A DNA stretch of 64,000 nt. Source: Paenalcaligenes faecalis (GTDB taxonomy: Bacteria > Pseudomonadota > Gammaproteobacteria > Burkholderiales > Burkholderiaceae_B). Location: contig NZ_CP106841.1 of assembly GCF_027557445.1 (NCBI RefSeq), forward strand, positions 1,040,001-1,104,000, in the 5' to 3' direction. Shown here piece after piece: positions 17,822-26,808 of the stretch. The number at the start of each line of letters is the position of its first letter. The stretch's first letter is position 1. A program made the position numbers and the translations under genes. The notes beneath the pieces were generated by a model. The model saw nothing but the letters and a program-made list of their open reading frames with translations, was not told the DNA's origin and ran no database searches.

Positions 17822-18355
17822 ATGAGCTTAACTGCGATTGGTTACGGCGATAATGCCCCAGAAGAATTTAACGTAGTTGTCGAAATTCCAATGAATTCAG
17901 ACCCAGTTAAATACGAAATTGATGACAGCACGGGTGTAGTGATGGTGGACCGCTTTATGTTGGCCGCCATGCATTACCCATGTAACTATGGTTACGTGCC
18001 CCAGACTATTTCTCAAGACGGCGATCCAGTTGATGTATTGGTATTGTCTCCTTTTCCTATTCAAGTTGGCGCTGTCATTAAATGTCGCGCCGTCGGCGTA
18101 TTGAATATGGAAGACGAGGCGGGCGGTGATGCAAAAGTGTTAGCAGTGCCTGTAACTAAGCTATACCCTCCCTACCGCCATATCAACCAGCCTTCAGATC
18201 TACCTCAAGAAGAGTTAGACCGTATTCAGCATTTCTTTGAGCGTTACAAAGACCTAGAAAAAGGCAAGTGGGTTAAGATTGAAGGCTGGGCTGATGCTGA
18301 TGCCGCTAAAGCTGAAATCACCAGCAGTATTGAACGTTACAAGGCAGAAAAATAA
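17822..18355 (+). CDS. ppa: Inorganic pyrophosphatase (family I)
   Basis: This soluble Mg-dependent enzyme hydrolyses pyrophosphate and pulls biosynthetic reactions forward. It has 177 residues from MSLTAIGYG, the usual size. The active-site motif [10 protein letters not shown] (about residues 65-74) holds the Asp ligands. Further marks are YPCNYGYVP and [11 protein letters not shown] use the ATG at 17822, because the longer frame from 17771 overlaps hemY. Its stop shares a base with the start of the next gene (TAATG). Confidence 0.95.
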   Translation: MSLTAIGYGDNAPEEFNVVVEIPMNSDPVKYEIDDSTGVVMVDRFMLAAMHYPCNYGYVPQTISQDGDPVDVLVLSPFPIQVGAVIKCRAVGVLNMEDEAGGDAKVLAVPVTKLYPPYRHINQPSDLPQEELDRIQHFFERYKDLEKGKWVKIEGWADADAAKAEITSSIERYKAEK

Positions 18356-19050
18356 TGCAATGGATCTTCACTCCTCCTAAACCGATAGGGTTGGCCATTC
18401 ATGGCGTAGATGCACAGTTTCCGGTACAACGTATTTTTTGTGTTGGTCGAAATTATGTAGAGCATGCACAGGAAATGGGTCACAGTGGGCGTGAGGATCC
18501 GTTTTTTTTCTGTAAGCCACCGCAAGCGATTGTGGTGGTCGATGATAGTGGTAACAGTTGTATGCCGTATCCTAGCCAGACCTCGGATTTACACCATGAG
18601 GTTGAATTAGTCGTGATGCTAGATAAGGGCGGCAAAGATCTAAGTATAGAGCAAGCCGCCGAGGCCATTTACGGTTATGCAATTGGGTTAGATATGACGC
18701 GGCGCGACTTGCAGGCTGCAGCTAAAAAACAAGGACGCCCTTGGGAAACAGGTAAGGCCTTTGATGCATCAGCGTTAATTGGTCCCGTGCACCCTAGAGA
18801 AAAAACGGGTGAATTGACTCAAGGCGAAATCGCTTTATATGTGAATAATCAACTACGCCAACAGGGCGATTTATCACAGTTGATTTGGAATGTAGTAGAG
18901 TCAATTGCCTATTTATCACGCTTTTTTACCTTATCAGCAGGTGACGTGTTAATGACCGGAACACCAGCAGGTGTAGGGGCAGTACAAGCAGGTGATCAAA
19001 TGCGTGCGGTAATTGAGGGCTTAGGGCAGATTCAGGTCAATATACGTTAA
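18355..19050 (+). CDS. Fumarylacetoacetate hydrolase family protein
   Basis: This 231-residue single-domain FAH-family enzyme cleaves or decarboxylates a beta-dicarbonyl acid using Mg or Mn. The family core includes RIFCVGRNYVEHAQEM (about residues 25-40), the metal-binding HHEVELVVML (about 82-91), GYAIGLDMTRRDLQ and GDVLMTGTPAGVG near the end. The size and motifs resemble fumarylpyruvate hydrolase or YcgM, but the substrate cannot be fixed. The start codon overlaps the ppa stop, suggesting one transcript that ends at the hairpin at 19081. Confidence 0.88.
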   Translation: MQWIFTPPKPIGLAIHGVDAQFPVQRIFCVGRNYVEHAQEMGHSGREDPFFFCKPPQAIVVVDDSGNSCMPYPSQTSDLHHEVELVVMLDKGGKDLSIEQAAEAIYGYAIGLDMTRRDLQAAAKKQGRPWETGKAFDASALIGPVHPREKTGELTQGEIALYVNNQLRQQGDLSQLIWNVVESIAYLSRFFTLSAGDVLMTGTPAGVGAVQAGDQMRAVIEGLGQIQVNIR

Positions 19051-19080
19051 CTCATTATTTAACCTCTGTAGGTGATAGAT

Positions 19081-19107
19081 AAAAAAGACGCGTTAAGCGT
19101 CTTTTTT
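19081..19107 (+). terminator. Rho-independent terminator after the hem-ppa run
   Basis: Perfect arms AAAAAAGACGC / GCGTCTTTTTT around GTTA, with a T-run on the plus side. The symmetry also allows some stop on the minus strand. It separates the haem/ppa genes from the pilus locus. Confidence 0.9.
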
Positions 19108-19225
19108 GCGTTTAGAGCAGACGGAGTCGATCCCTTGATATTTTTGTCCGTTGTGATTTTTGCGAATAGGATTTCCTGCTAAAAAATTTCATACTGTTCT
19201 TAATTCATTGATTTATAAGGAGAGC

Positions 19226-19501
19226 ATGATGTGGAAAAAAAATAAAAATCAGCGGGGACAGGGGATGGTGGAATACGTCATTATTGTTGCCTTAGTCGCA
19301 GTAGCTGCTATTGCTGTATTTCAATTGTTTGGTCAGGTTGTACGCTCGCAAACCGCCGCAATGGCTAAAGAATTAGCCGGGGAAGACGGCACCGCCGAAT
19401 CTCAAAAAGCACAAGATGCAGCTAATTTAAGTACAGCCCAAACAGAGAGTAAAAGCCTACAAAGCTTTACAGGCAATGCGGGTCAAGCAGGTGGGCAATA
19501 G
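19226..19501 (+). CDS. flp: Flp-type pilin
   Basis: This 91-residue type IVb prepilin is the likely main subunit of the Tad/Flp pilus. A short basic leader (MMWKKNKNQRGQG) is followed by MVEYVIIVALVAVAAIAVF, with the Glu of the mature position 5 before a hydrophobic helix. Prepilin peptidase would cut after the Gly preceding MVEY. A Ser/Ala/Gln-rich C-terminus follows. The start ATG at 19226 has a good AAGGAGAG upstream. The longer frame from 19160 lacks one. It is the first gene of the locus. Confidence 0.88.
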   Translation: MMWKKNKNQRGQGMVEYVIIVALVAVAAIAVFQLFGQVVRSQTAAMAKELAGEDGTAESQKAQDAANLSTAQTESKSLQSFTGNAGQAGGQ

Positions 19502-20819
19502 GTCTAGCCATGCTCACGGGCAGTCGGGGCAAGTCTTGGCTTTGGGTTTACTTTTTTCCGTGTTGCTTAGCTTGATTCTGGTGCGATTCTTTTATGTGGG
19601 AGAGGTAAATCATGCCAGCGTGCGTCAGCGACATGCCTTAGATGCAGCAACATATAGCGGGGCTATTATGCAGTCACAAGCATTGAATTACACCGCCTAT
19701 TTGAATCGTGCTTATACCGGGCATCAAATTGCGATGGCTCATCTCATCACGATGGCATCATGGGCGCATTTTGCTGGTACAGAAGCCATGCGCGTTCAGC
19801 AAAGAAACCCACCAGCGAGTTTGATTGCCATGATGTTTGGGCCGCAGCATGGGGTCGCTTACGAGGCCGCTAATATGGCTCAGGGTATGCAGCGCCATGC
19901 ACAGTTTTCAGGTGCATTAGGACAGGCCTTTAAAACCCATGATGCCTTTACTCTTGGGCTTTTACAGCCCGCCAGTCAGGCCATTTATACCCAGCTCCCC
20001 CACTGGCGAGAGCAAGTGATTCGCCAAGTATTACAAGATAACTACCCCGAATTTGATTTCACCAAAAACAATGACCAAGTGGAATTAGTCATTCATGAGG
20101 GAAATTGGTCAGAGCAAGTTAGTTGGCAATCAGCCAGTTCTTTAAGCCCGTGGTTGCATGAGTTACTCAATCACTATGCCTTCTTAAGTGAGCGTAACCA
20201 TACAGCCCGTAATGTATGGGTAGTAGATGCTCGTTGTCCCCATAAAAGGCACGAGTTACGACGTCGTGGGCAGACGAGATTAGATGAGCAAGGTTTATGG
20301 CGCTCAGAGGATACGCAGTCCTTTCATGCGTTGCGTGCGAATCGTTGGATTGGCTGCTACCACAGAGAATATGCGATGGGCTGGGCGTGGATACCGACCC
20401 AATCTAAACAAACTCCTACCGGAGATTTTATCGATGATGCCCCTATGGATTTTAGTCAGCAGGACTTTTGGCGATGGGTTCAAGAAAAAACAAATTGGAA
20501 TATTTTTAGTGGGACCACCAACCCTTTAGCAAGTTCTTGGGCGAAAAAAGATCAACAGCAATGGCGGGGTAGCGGCTTAGGGCGTTATCTCAATACGGTA
20601 CAGCCTAATACGGTGATTGGGTTTAATACCACCTTGAGACTTGCCGGTCCTCAAGGGCAGATTTTACATAGCTCAAGCGAGGCGGAGAGTTACTTTGTAC
20701 GTCCCATCGAGCGCACAGATAGAAGAAAAGAAAGTAATAATCTTTTCCATCCTTTTTGGCAGGCACGGTTACAAAACACCTCGTGGCATCAACGCTTACA
20801 ACAGCTAGTAGGAGATTAA
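19476..20819 (+). CDS. TadG-like Flp pilus assembly protein
   Basis: This ~447-residue protein has one N-terminal membrane helix (GQVLALGLLFSVLLSLILV, about residues 18-36) after a GQ motif. Then comes RQRHALDAATYSGAIM, typical of Tad-like pseudopilin proteins (PF13400 type). A large extracytoplasmic domain follows. ATG 19476 overlaps the pilin gene by 26 bp. GTG at 19491 is an alternative start. I assign it to the TadG/TadE group from the N-terminus and place. The C-terminal domain I do not recognise. Confidence 0.72.
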   Translation: MRVKQVGNRSSHAHGQSGQVLALGLLFSVLLSLILVRFFYVGEVNHASVRQRHALDAATYSGAIMQSQALNYTAYLNRAYTGHQIAMAHLITMASWAHFAGTEAMRVQQRNPPASLIAMMFGPQHGVAYEAANMAQGMQRHAQFSGALGQAFKTHDAFTLGLLQPASQAIYTQLPHWREQVIRQVLQDNYPEFDFTKNNDQVELVIHEGNWSEQVSWQSASSLSPWLHELLNHYAFLSERNHTARNVWVVDARCPHKRHELRRRGQTRLDEQGLWRSEDTQSFHALRANRWIGCYHREYAMGWAWIPTQSKQTPTGDFIDDAPMDFSQQDFWRWVQEKTNWNIFSGTTNPLASSWAKKDQQQWRGSGLGRYLNTVQPNTVIGFNTTLRLAGPQGQILHSSSEAESYFVRPIERTDRRKESNNLFHPFWQARLQNTSWHQRLQQLVGD

Positions 20820-20821
20820 TT

Positions 20822-21478
20822 ATGTCGCAGCAAAAAGGTCAGGCCATGCTAGAAATGGTAGTCGTAACATCTTCTATTTTATTGTTGATATGGGGGCTAG
20901 TTTGGTTGCAGCGTTGGCAGCAGGTGAAGGTGCAAACTCAGCATCATGCGGCATTAAGTGCTTTTCGATTTAGCCAAAGCTATGAGTTAGGACAGGTTGA
21001 CGCCCAACTCCCTTCTTATATTGAGGGCTTATATAGCGGTATTAGTCATCAGCAGAACAGTCAAAGGCTTTCTTTAGGTGGGATGGCTCATGGGGCTTTT
21101 TTTATCGAGCAAGCAAAAAAAGAAGGGGTGCTAGGGCCTTCTGATCGTTGGCGTTTTGAAAGTCAGTCAGTTCAAAGCAATGCACCAAAAACGGCGATAT
21201 GGAGCACGAATGCTTTTGCTTTCTTACCGAGTATGGCGGTTAAAAGTCAGACCAGCATTTGGGTGGGGGCTGGGCATGCCCAGAGTGATAAAAATATGAC
21301 TCAACGTCTAACTGCTAGCACCTCGTTATGGGGACATGCTCAAAAGACATCTCAAGTCACTATAGGGGCATTAAGTCCTTTTTTACAAGCAGTCGATTTG
21401 GGTTGGGGGCGTAAGGCACCCACTATAGATTGGCTTGAGCCCTGGCAAGAATCTGTGCCCGTCTTACATTTGCCTTAG
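20822..21478 (+). CDS. TadE-like pseudopilin
   Basis: This 218-residue protein begins MSQQKGQAMLEMVVVTSSIL. The GQAMLE site resembles the type IV prepilin cleavage motif with Glu at +5 and a following hydrophobic helix (about residues 12-30), as in TadE pseudopilins. The ATG at 20822 follows AGGAG and lies 2 bp after the previous stop. The longer frame from 20756 overlaps the upstream gene. The extracytoplasmic part is Ser/Gln-rich and I recognise nothing in it. Confidence 0.72.
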   Translation: MSQQKGQAMLEMVVVTSSILLLIWGLVWLQRWQQVKVQTQHHAALSAFRFSQSYELGQVDAQLPSYIEGLYSGISHQQNSQRLSLGGMAHGAFFIEQAKKEGVLGPSDRWRFESQSVQSNAPKTAIWSTNAFAFLPSMAVKSQTSIWVGAGHAQSDKNMTQRLTASTSLWGHAQKTSQVTIGALSPFLQAVDLGWGRKAPTIDWLEPWQESVPVLHLP

Positions 21479-21487
21479 GAGTACGCC

Positions 21488-22105
21488 ATGCGATTTGTAT
21501 TTTTTTTATACAGCTGCCTTTTTTATATGCCTAGCACAGCGCAACTACTGCCTGCTTTTCATGATTTGCCTGTGCAGTGGTTAGCTGCAGAACATTGGCA
21601 TTGGCAAGGACAGCAGGTAACAAGTCAGCGCTTTACTAGTTCGAGATCAGTTGTCGATGTGGCTCAGCAGATTCAACGTCGTCTTGATGAAGATTTACAG
21701 GTACAACGATTACCGACGGCGTGGCTATTAAGTTTTGAAAAAGCACACACCCACTATTTAATTTTATTGTCTGCTCAGTCAACAGGTAGCCAGGGTTGGT
21801 TATCAAGTTTAGCGCTGCAAGCAGAGTCGAATCCCAAGCCACCTCAGGTATTTACCGGTTTATTTCAGCATAGCTGGACGATGCAACATGTAGAGCAGTC
21901 TGCTACGTATTTTATTTTTCAAGCGCATAGACCTAAAGAGGTGATGCGGCGCTTAGTGCAGTCACGATTACTACAACATGGCTGGAAAGCAAATGCTTGT
22001 GAATCAGTAGATTGGTGTGATTGGCATAAGGAGGCGAAAAAAATGTTGATTTGGCATGACCCTAATGATGAGCGTTGGCATGTGCTGTGGTGGCCGGCTA
22101 CCTAA
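21488..22105 (+). CDS. Unknown exported protein of the Tad locus
   Basis: This 205-residue protein starts with a hydrophobic stretch (MRFVFFLYSCLFYMPSTA) that looks like a signal peptide. The rest is Trp/Gln/His-rich and predicted periplasmic, with a Cys pair in ACESVDWCDWH near residue 177 that could form a disulfide. It lies 9 bp after the TadE-like gene and 10 bp before cpaB. It should therefore belong to the pilus assembly operon. No known family came to mind. Confidence 0.65.
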   Translation: MRFVFFLYSCLFYMPSTAQLLPAFHDLPVQWLAAEHWHWQGQQVTSQRFTSSRSVVDVAQQIQRRLDEDLQVQRLPTAWLLSFEKAHTHYLILLSAQSTGSQGWLSSLALQAESNPKPPQVFTGLFQHSWTMQHVEQSATYFIFQAHRPKEVMRRLVQSRLLQHGWKANACESVDWCDWHKEAKKMLIWHDPNDERWHVLWWPAT

Positions 22106-22115
22106 GGAGAACATC

Positions 22116-23015
22116 GTGAAACACATTGCATCGCATTATAAGGTTTTGATTTGGATAGGGGTTTGTTTGGTTTGTGGGGTATTGGCGGCTTGGGCAGGAC
22201 AGCGCTATTTGCATCAGCAAAGTGATTTACTTGCGCAGAAAAATAAGCAACCCATGATTGAGCGAGTCGTCGCCGCTCATTTTTTAGCGGCAGGTACGGT
22301 ATTGACTGAGACCCATTTAGCCACGCGGGCTTTTCCTTTATCTGCCGTGCCTACTAATAGTATTTCCGTGAGCCAGTACCAACGCTTACTGGGCGGTACG
22401 TTACGGGCAGAGGTGGCAGCCGGAGATATGGTGCTGCCGTTGCATATCAGTCAAACACAAGTCGCCGCTTTTTCTACGCGATTGGTGGCAGGTCGTCGTG
22501 CTGTGACTATGCCAGTAGATCAAATTAATTCTTTAGCTGGCTTGCTACGAGCCGGTGATTTGGTGGACTTATATGTCAGTTTTGATCATCAACGACGAAA
22601 GATTACGGCTCCTTTATTACAAGGGGTACTCGTCTTAGCCACCGATGAGCATACTTCAGACATGCCCAGTCAAGAGGCTGGGCATTACGCTACGGTTACT
22701 TTTGATTTAGCTCCAGAGGACGGCGCTAAACTCGTCGCTGCACGTCAAACGGGGAGCATCACTGCTATGTTACGAAATCCGCATGATGCGCAGCTTTCTA
22801 ATAAGGGTGTGCGCGGAGACTTGGCAACGTTATTAGGGGTAAATCAGCCCAGTGCTGAATTCAAGACAGTACCTATTATTTATGGCAATAAAACCAGTCG
22901 GCAGGTGCGAGGTGTCGATGCAATACCTAATGCACCACGTAGTGCTGTATTAGACGTAGAGACGCCAGAGCAGTTAAGTTATCAATACGAGGTGCAACAT
23001 GCGTTGGTGGATTAA
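22116..23015 (+). CDS. cpaB: Flp pilus assembly protein CpaB (RcpC)
   Basis: This 299-residue inner-membrane/periplasmic protein helps the secretin. One N-terminal helix (about residues 10-26) is followed by a SAF/AFP-like domain: VVAAHFLAAGTVLTETHLATR, PLSAVP and GTLRAEVAAGDMVLPLHI. The CpaB C-terminal region follows (RAVTMPVDQINSLAGLLRAGDLVDLY). I choose GTG 22116 because AAGGAGAAC sits just upstream. The longer frame from 22056 runs into the previous gene. It overlaps the start of the secretin gene by 17 bp. Confidence 0.9.
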   Translation: MKHIASHYKVLIWIGVCLVCGVLAAWAGQRYLHQQSDLLAQKNKQPMIERVVAAHFLAAGTVLTETHLATRAFPLSAVPTNSISVSQYQRLLGGTLRAEVAAGDMVLPLHISQTQVAAFSTRLVAGRRAVTMPVDQINSLAGLLRAGDLVDLYVSFDHQRRKITAPLLQGVLVLATDEHTSDMPSQEAGHYATVTFDLAPEDGAKLVAARQTGSITAMLRNPHDAQLSNKGVRGDLATLLGVNQPSAEFKTVPIIYGNKTSRQVRGVDAIPNAPRSAVLDVETPEQLSYQYEVQHALVD

Positions 23016-24372
23016 ATGGCTTAGCCTGGGTATGTTGAGCTTATATCTATGGCCGAACTTGGGATTAGCCCAGACTCAATGGCGCATGCAGGTGGGGGAT
23101 ATGCGGGTGCTAACGTTGCCCGATGTAGCACGAGTGGCTGTGGGTGATGGGCATGTGCTTAATGCCATAACTTCTGACGATAAAGAGGTCTTGGTTTTTG
23201 CCCGTAATGTGGGCAGCAGTAGCCTGACGGTTTGGTTTACTCATGGCTCCTTTCAGAGCTATCAGATAACGGTACAAGATGTGGTGCAACAGCAGGCACT
23301 GGGGGAGCTAAAGCAGTTACTGCAACGTATTCCTAATCTCACTGTTACAGAGGTAGGGGATAAGGTCGTCGTCGAGGGGGCTCAATTAAGTGCGCAGCAC
23401 AGACAACAGCTTGATGAGCTAAAAAAACAATACACACAGATTGTGGATCTTAGTAGTGCCATGCTATGGGAGCCTATGGTGCTGCTTGATGTGCAGGTCT
23501 TAGAGATACCTCGGAATTTTATGCGAGAAATCGGTGTTCGTTGGTCTGATCAGTCAGAGGGGGGTGTGCATGCTGGTCTAGCATGGGATGGGGGAAGCAA
23601 AAAATTGCTCGATAGGCCAGGAGAAACCGTCATACCTCTCCCTTACCAAGCAGGGGCAGTTGCAGGTTATTTTGGTTTAAATGCGTTGTTGTCGGCTCGG
23701 ATTCAAGCCTTAACCCAAACGGGTCAGGCGGTGGTATTAGCACAGCCTCAATTATTGGCTCGGAGTGGGGCAACAGCAGAGTTTTTGGCTGGGGGCGAAG
23801 TGCCCTACTCAACCACAGATAATAATGGCAATGCCAATACGTCTTTTAAACCTTATGGGGTGTCCTTGAAGATCACACCTTTCTTAGAAAGTAATGGCGC
23901 AGTCCGTTCACATGTAGATGTGGAGGTTAGCTCTATTGATCCAAGCCTATCAATTCCTACAGGCCCCTCATTAAAAACACGACGAGCTAGCACCGAGTTT
24001 AATGTGCAGTCAGGTCAAACGTTAGTTCTAGCTGGCTTTATTTCTCAGGATATGTCTGAAAACAGTCATCAGGTTCCCGGTCTGGGTGGTATTCCTATAT
24101 TAGGAGCCTTGTTTAAGTCCAAGCGTTTTCAACGTAATGAAACAGAGCTTGCTATTTTTGTCACACCCGTATTGGTGGACTCTCAGCATCAGCAGGTTAC
24201 TGAGCGGGTACATAGAGCACAGCATATCATCAAGGAAAATTTCGAGACTCCGGTGTTGAATGTGCCTTTAATCGCTAACGAAGTCAAACCCATTTCTACA
24301 GGATGGAATCCTTGGCAAGGGCAAGGTTCACAATGGGGATCAGAGGAGAGTTTTCATGTTGATACACCTTGA
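22999..24372 (+). CDS. cpaC: Tad pilus outer-membrane secretin CpaC (RcpA)
   Basis: This 457-residue protein forms the outer-membrane channel for the pilus. It has a signal peptide (about residues 1-24, ending LGLAQ) and an N-terminal pilus/BON-like region (VGDMRVLTLPDVARVAVGDG). The secretin domain spans about residues 170-400, with VLAQPQLLARSGATAEFLAGGEVP and the terminal VPGLGGIPILGALFKS motif. It lacks an obvious lipobox. It overlaps cpaB upstream and the ATPase gene downstream, so translation is coupled. Confidence 0.93.
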   Translation: MRWWIKWLSLGMLSLYLWPNLGLAQTQWRMQVGDMRVLTLPDVARVAVGDGHVLNAITSDDKEVLVFARNVGSSSLTVWFTHGSFQSYQITVQDVVQQQALGELKQLLQRIPNLTVTEVGDKVVVEGAQLSAQHRQQLDELKKQYTQIVDLSSAMLWEPMVLLDVQVLEIPRNFMREIGVRWSDQSEGGVHAGLAWDGGSKKLLDRPGETVIPLPYQAGAVAGYFGLNALLSARIQALTQTGQAVVLAQPQLLARSGATAEFLAGGEVPYSTTDNNGNANTSFKPYGVSLKITPFLESNGAVRSHVDVEVSSIDPSLSIPTGPSLKTRRASTEFNVQSGQTLVLAGFISQDMSENSHQVPGLGGIPILGALFKSKRFQRNETELAIFVTPVLVDSQHQQVTERVHRAQHIIKENFETPVLNVPLIANEVKPISTGWNPWQGQGSQWGSEESFHVDTP

Positions 24373-25939
24373 GTTGCATCATCAAAATGGGGATCAGCAG
24401 CGTGTTAGTTATACGCTGCCTGTGCTGATAGGTAAAGGTAACGAGAATCATTTGATCTTAAGCGGATGGCGTGTGGCTAAGCAGCACGCGCGCATTTTTC
24501 AAGAAGGTCAAACGCTTTACATTGAAGACTACGGCAGTTTGCATGGCACTTTTGTAAACGATAAACGGATAAGTCGTTACGGGCCATTGCAGGTTACTGA
24601 TCAGATAGTGATAGGCCCGTGTTTATTGCAGGTTCAGCAGTTAGTAACACATATAGCCGTGGCAGAGCCATTAGTGCAATTGCATGCTCCTCCTATTAAA
24701 GAAAATGCGGCTCCTGCCCCTCTAGCACTACAGCTACGTTTACACCAACAGTTAGTGGCTGCTTTAGATTTGCGTCGCAAGGAAATTGAAGACTTGAGTG
24801 ATCAAGAGCTTAGAGATCAAGCTCACAGGCATTTGGAGCTAATTTTAAGTAAAAATCCTTTAGATGCGGATATAGATCAGGCTGACTTATTGCGTACGGT
24901 GATTGATGAGGCAATAGGGCTAGGCCCCTTAGAACGTCTTTTAGAGCAGGCAGATATTAGTGAAATTATGGTCAATGGGCATCAGCAGATTTACATTGAA
25001 CGCCAAGGGCGTTGTGAACGTAGCTCTTATGTTTTTAGTAGTGAATCCGCTCTTTTAGCAGTAATAGATAGAATCGTTAGTCCTTTAGGTCGAAGGATTG
25101 ATGATAGCTCTCCTATGGTAGATGCTCGACTCAAAGATGGGTCGAGAGTGAATGCAGTAATTGCTCCTATTGCGATTGCTGGGCCATGCTTAACCATCAG
25201 AAAATTTAGTCAAAAACGATTGGATTTAGATGACCTGTTAGGATTTGACGCCTTAAGCTCGCCGATGGCGGAGTTCTTAAAAGTTTGTGTTCAAAAAAAG
25301 AAAAACATGCTGGTAGCAGGGGGCACGGGTAGTGGTAAAACGACCTTACTCAATATACTTTCTACCTATATCCCCACAAGTGAGCGAATTATTACGATAG
25401 AGGATGCTGCTGAGTTACGTTTGGATCAGGGTAATGTGGTGAGTCTTGAGGCGCGTCCGATGAATAGTGAGGGTAAAGGACTCGTTACCATCAGGGACTT
25501 AGTGCGTAATGCATTGCGCATGCGACCCGATCGAATTGTAGTGGGTGAGTGTAGGGGAGCTGAGGCCTTTGATATGTTGGGGGCAATGAATACAGGCCAC
25601 GAAGGCTCTTTAACCACTTTGCATGCAAATAGTCCTCGTGACGCCTTAGCTAGACTAGAAACCTTAATTTTAATGGCGGGTATGGATTTACCCTTAGCGG
25701 CTGTGCGCGAACACATTGCGTCGGGGGTGCAAATTATTGTGCAACAAGCCCGTTTAAACAATGGTAGGCGAGTCATCAGCAGTATTAGTGAAATTACAGG
25801 CATAGAAAGTGGACGTATACAAACACAGGATTTATTTGGTTTTAATGTAAATAATCTGTGTTTTCAGGCTAACGGTTTATTTCCTCATTGCTTTGCGGAT
25901 CAGCCACAGTGTGTTGATGCACAGTGGTTTAACCCCTAG
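24356..25939 (+). CDS. cpaF: FHA-domain/CpaF fusion: Tad pilus assembly ATPase
   Basis: This 527-residue protein has two parts. Residues ~1-100 form a forkhead-associated domain (VLIGKGNENHLIL, VAKQHARIF, DYGSLHGTFVND), which normally binds phosphothreonine. Residues ~130-500 are the CpaF/TadA secretion ATPase, with Walker A GGTGSGKTT (322-330), Walker B RIVVGECRG (393-401) and the His box TGHEGSLTTLHA (413-424). The C-terminal ~35 residues are Cys/Phe-rich. The ATPase drives pilus extension at the inner membrane. The FHA fusion is not the common architecture and suggests phospho-dependent docking or regulation. No Ser/Thr kinase gene is visible in the window. Confidence 0.93.
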   Translation: MLIHLELHHQNGDQQRVSYTLPVLIGKGNENHLILSGWRVAKQHARIFQEGQTLYIEDYGSLHGTFVNDKRISRYGPLQVTDQIVIGPCLLQVQQLVTHIAVAEPLVQLHAPPIKENAAPAPLALQLRLHQQLVAALDLRRKEIEDLSDQELRDQAHRHLELILSKNPLDADIDQADLLRTVIDEAIGLGPLERLLEQADISEIMVNGHQQIYIERQGRCERSSYVFSSESALLAVIDRIVSPLGRRIDDSSPMVDARLKDGSRVNAVIAPIAIAGPCLTIRKFSQKRLDLDDLLGFDALSSPMAEFLKVCVQKKKNMLVAGGTGSGKTTLLNILSTYIPTSERIITIEDAAELRLDQGNVVSLEARPMNSEGKGLVTIRDLVRNALRMRPDRIVVGECRGAEAFDMLGAMNTGHEGSLTTLHANSPRDALARLETLILMAGMDLPLAAVREHIASGVQIIVQQARLNNGRRVISSISEITGIESGRIQTQDLFGFNVNNLCFQANGLFPHCFADQPQCVDAQWFNP

Positions 25940-25950
25940 GAGTCAGTGCC

Positions 25951-26799
25951 ATGTGGCTTAGTCTTAGCCTTGCTCTATGTGCCGTAGCTGTCATGGCGCT
26001 AATTTGGTTTTTACCTCCTTGGTTATGGCGTTGGAGCCAACAACATAAAAAACACTTTGAGCAGCACTCTGAACATCACTTCGCGGCTAGTTTTGTTTTT
26101 TTACGTGGGCAAGATATATTTACGTTTTTTATTGTTTTTCTCGGTGTTTTGTTGCTCTTTTTTTGGCTGATGGGAGGATCGTTATTTCTATTAGCCGTAG
26201 TCATGGGCATAGGTTTTTTTTTATGGCCTCTTTATTTACGAGTCTTAAAACAGCGCCGCTTAGCTCGTTTTGAGCGTCAAATGCCTGATTATCTCTTGGC
26301 CTTGGCTGGGGCGTTGCGAGCAGGAAGCAGTTTAGCCATTGCCATGCAGCGTATTACGCCTCTTAGCCACATTCCCTTATCTCAGGAAATGGGCTTACTG
26401 CTTCGAGAGCAGCGGATGGGAATCAGTCCTACAGAGGCCTTAGAACGTTTATATCTGCGCATGCCATGTGAAAGCAGCAGTTTATTTAAATCTGCAATTG
26501 CGGTATCCGGGCAAAGTGGAGGTGGTTTAGCAGAGCTATTTGAAAGTATGGCACAGACCATTAATCAGCGTTTGTACGTAGAGGGCAGGATACGCGCCTT
26601 AACCGCGCAAGGTCGAATGCAAGCGTGGGTTATGGCTTTACTGCCGTTGTTAATTGGTGGGGCGTTATATGTCATTGACTATCAGCTGATTGCACCGTTA
26701 TGGCAGCAGCCTTCCGGGCAGATGGTTTTAGTAGCAGTGGTTTTGCTGGAGCTGATTGGACTGTGGCTTATCCGGCGTATTGTGAATGTCAGCCTTTAG
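25951..26799 (+). CDS. tadB: Tad pilus inner-membrane platform protein TadB
   Basis: This 282-residue T2SS-F-domain protein forms the inner-membrane base for the ATPase. There are membrane helices at both ends and in the middle. The cytoplasmic F domain has MPDYLLALAGALRAGSSLAIAMQRI (motif in part) and GLLLREQRMGISPTEALERL, a typical TadB pattern. It begins 11 bp after the ATPase gene and is followed 9 bp later by tadC. Confidence 0.9.
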   Translation: MWLSLSLALCAVAVMALIWFLPPWLWRWSQQHKKHFEQHSEHHFAASFVFLRGQDIFTFFIVFLGVLLLFFWLMGGSLFLLAVVMGIGFFLWPLYLRVLKQRRLARFERQMPDYLLALAGALRAGSSLAIAMQRITPLSHIPLSQEMGLLLREQRMGISPTEALERLYLRMPCESSSLFKSAIAVSGQSGGGLAELFESMAQTINQRLYVEGRIRALTAQGRMQAWVMALLPLLIGGALYVIDYQLIAPLWQQPSGQMVLVAVVLLELIGLWLIRRIVNVSL

Positions 26800-26808
26800 G
26801 AGATTGCC

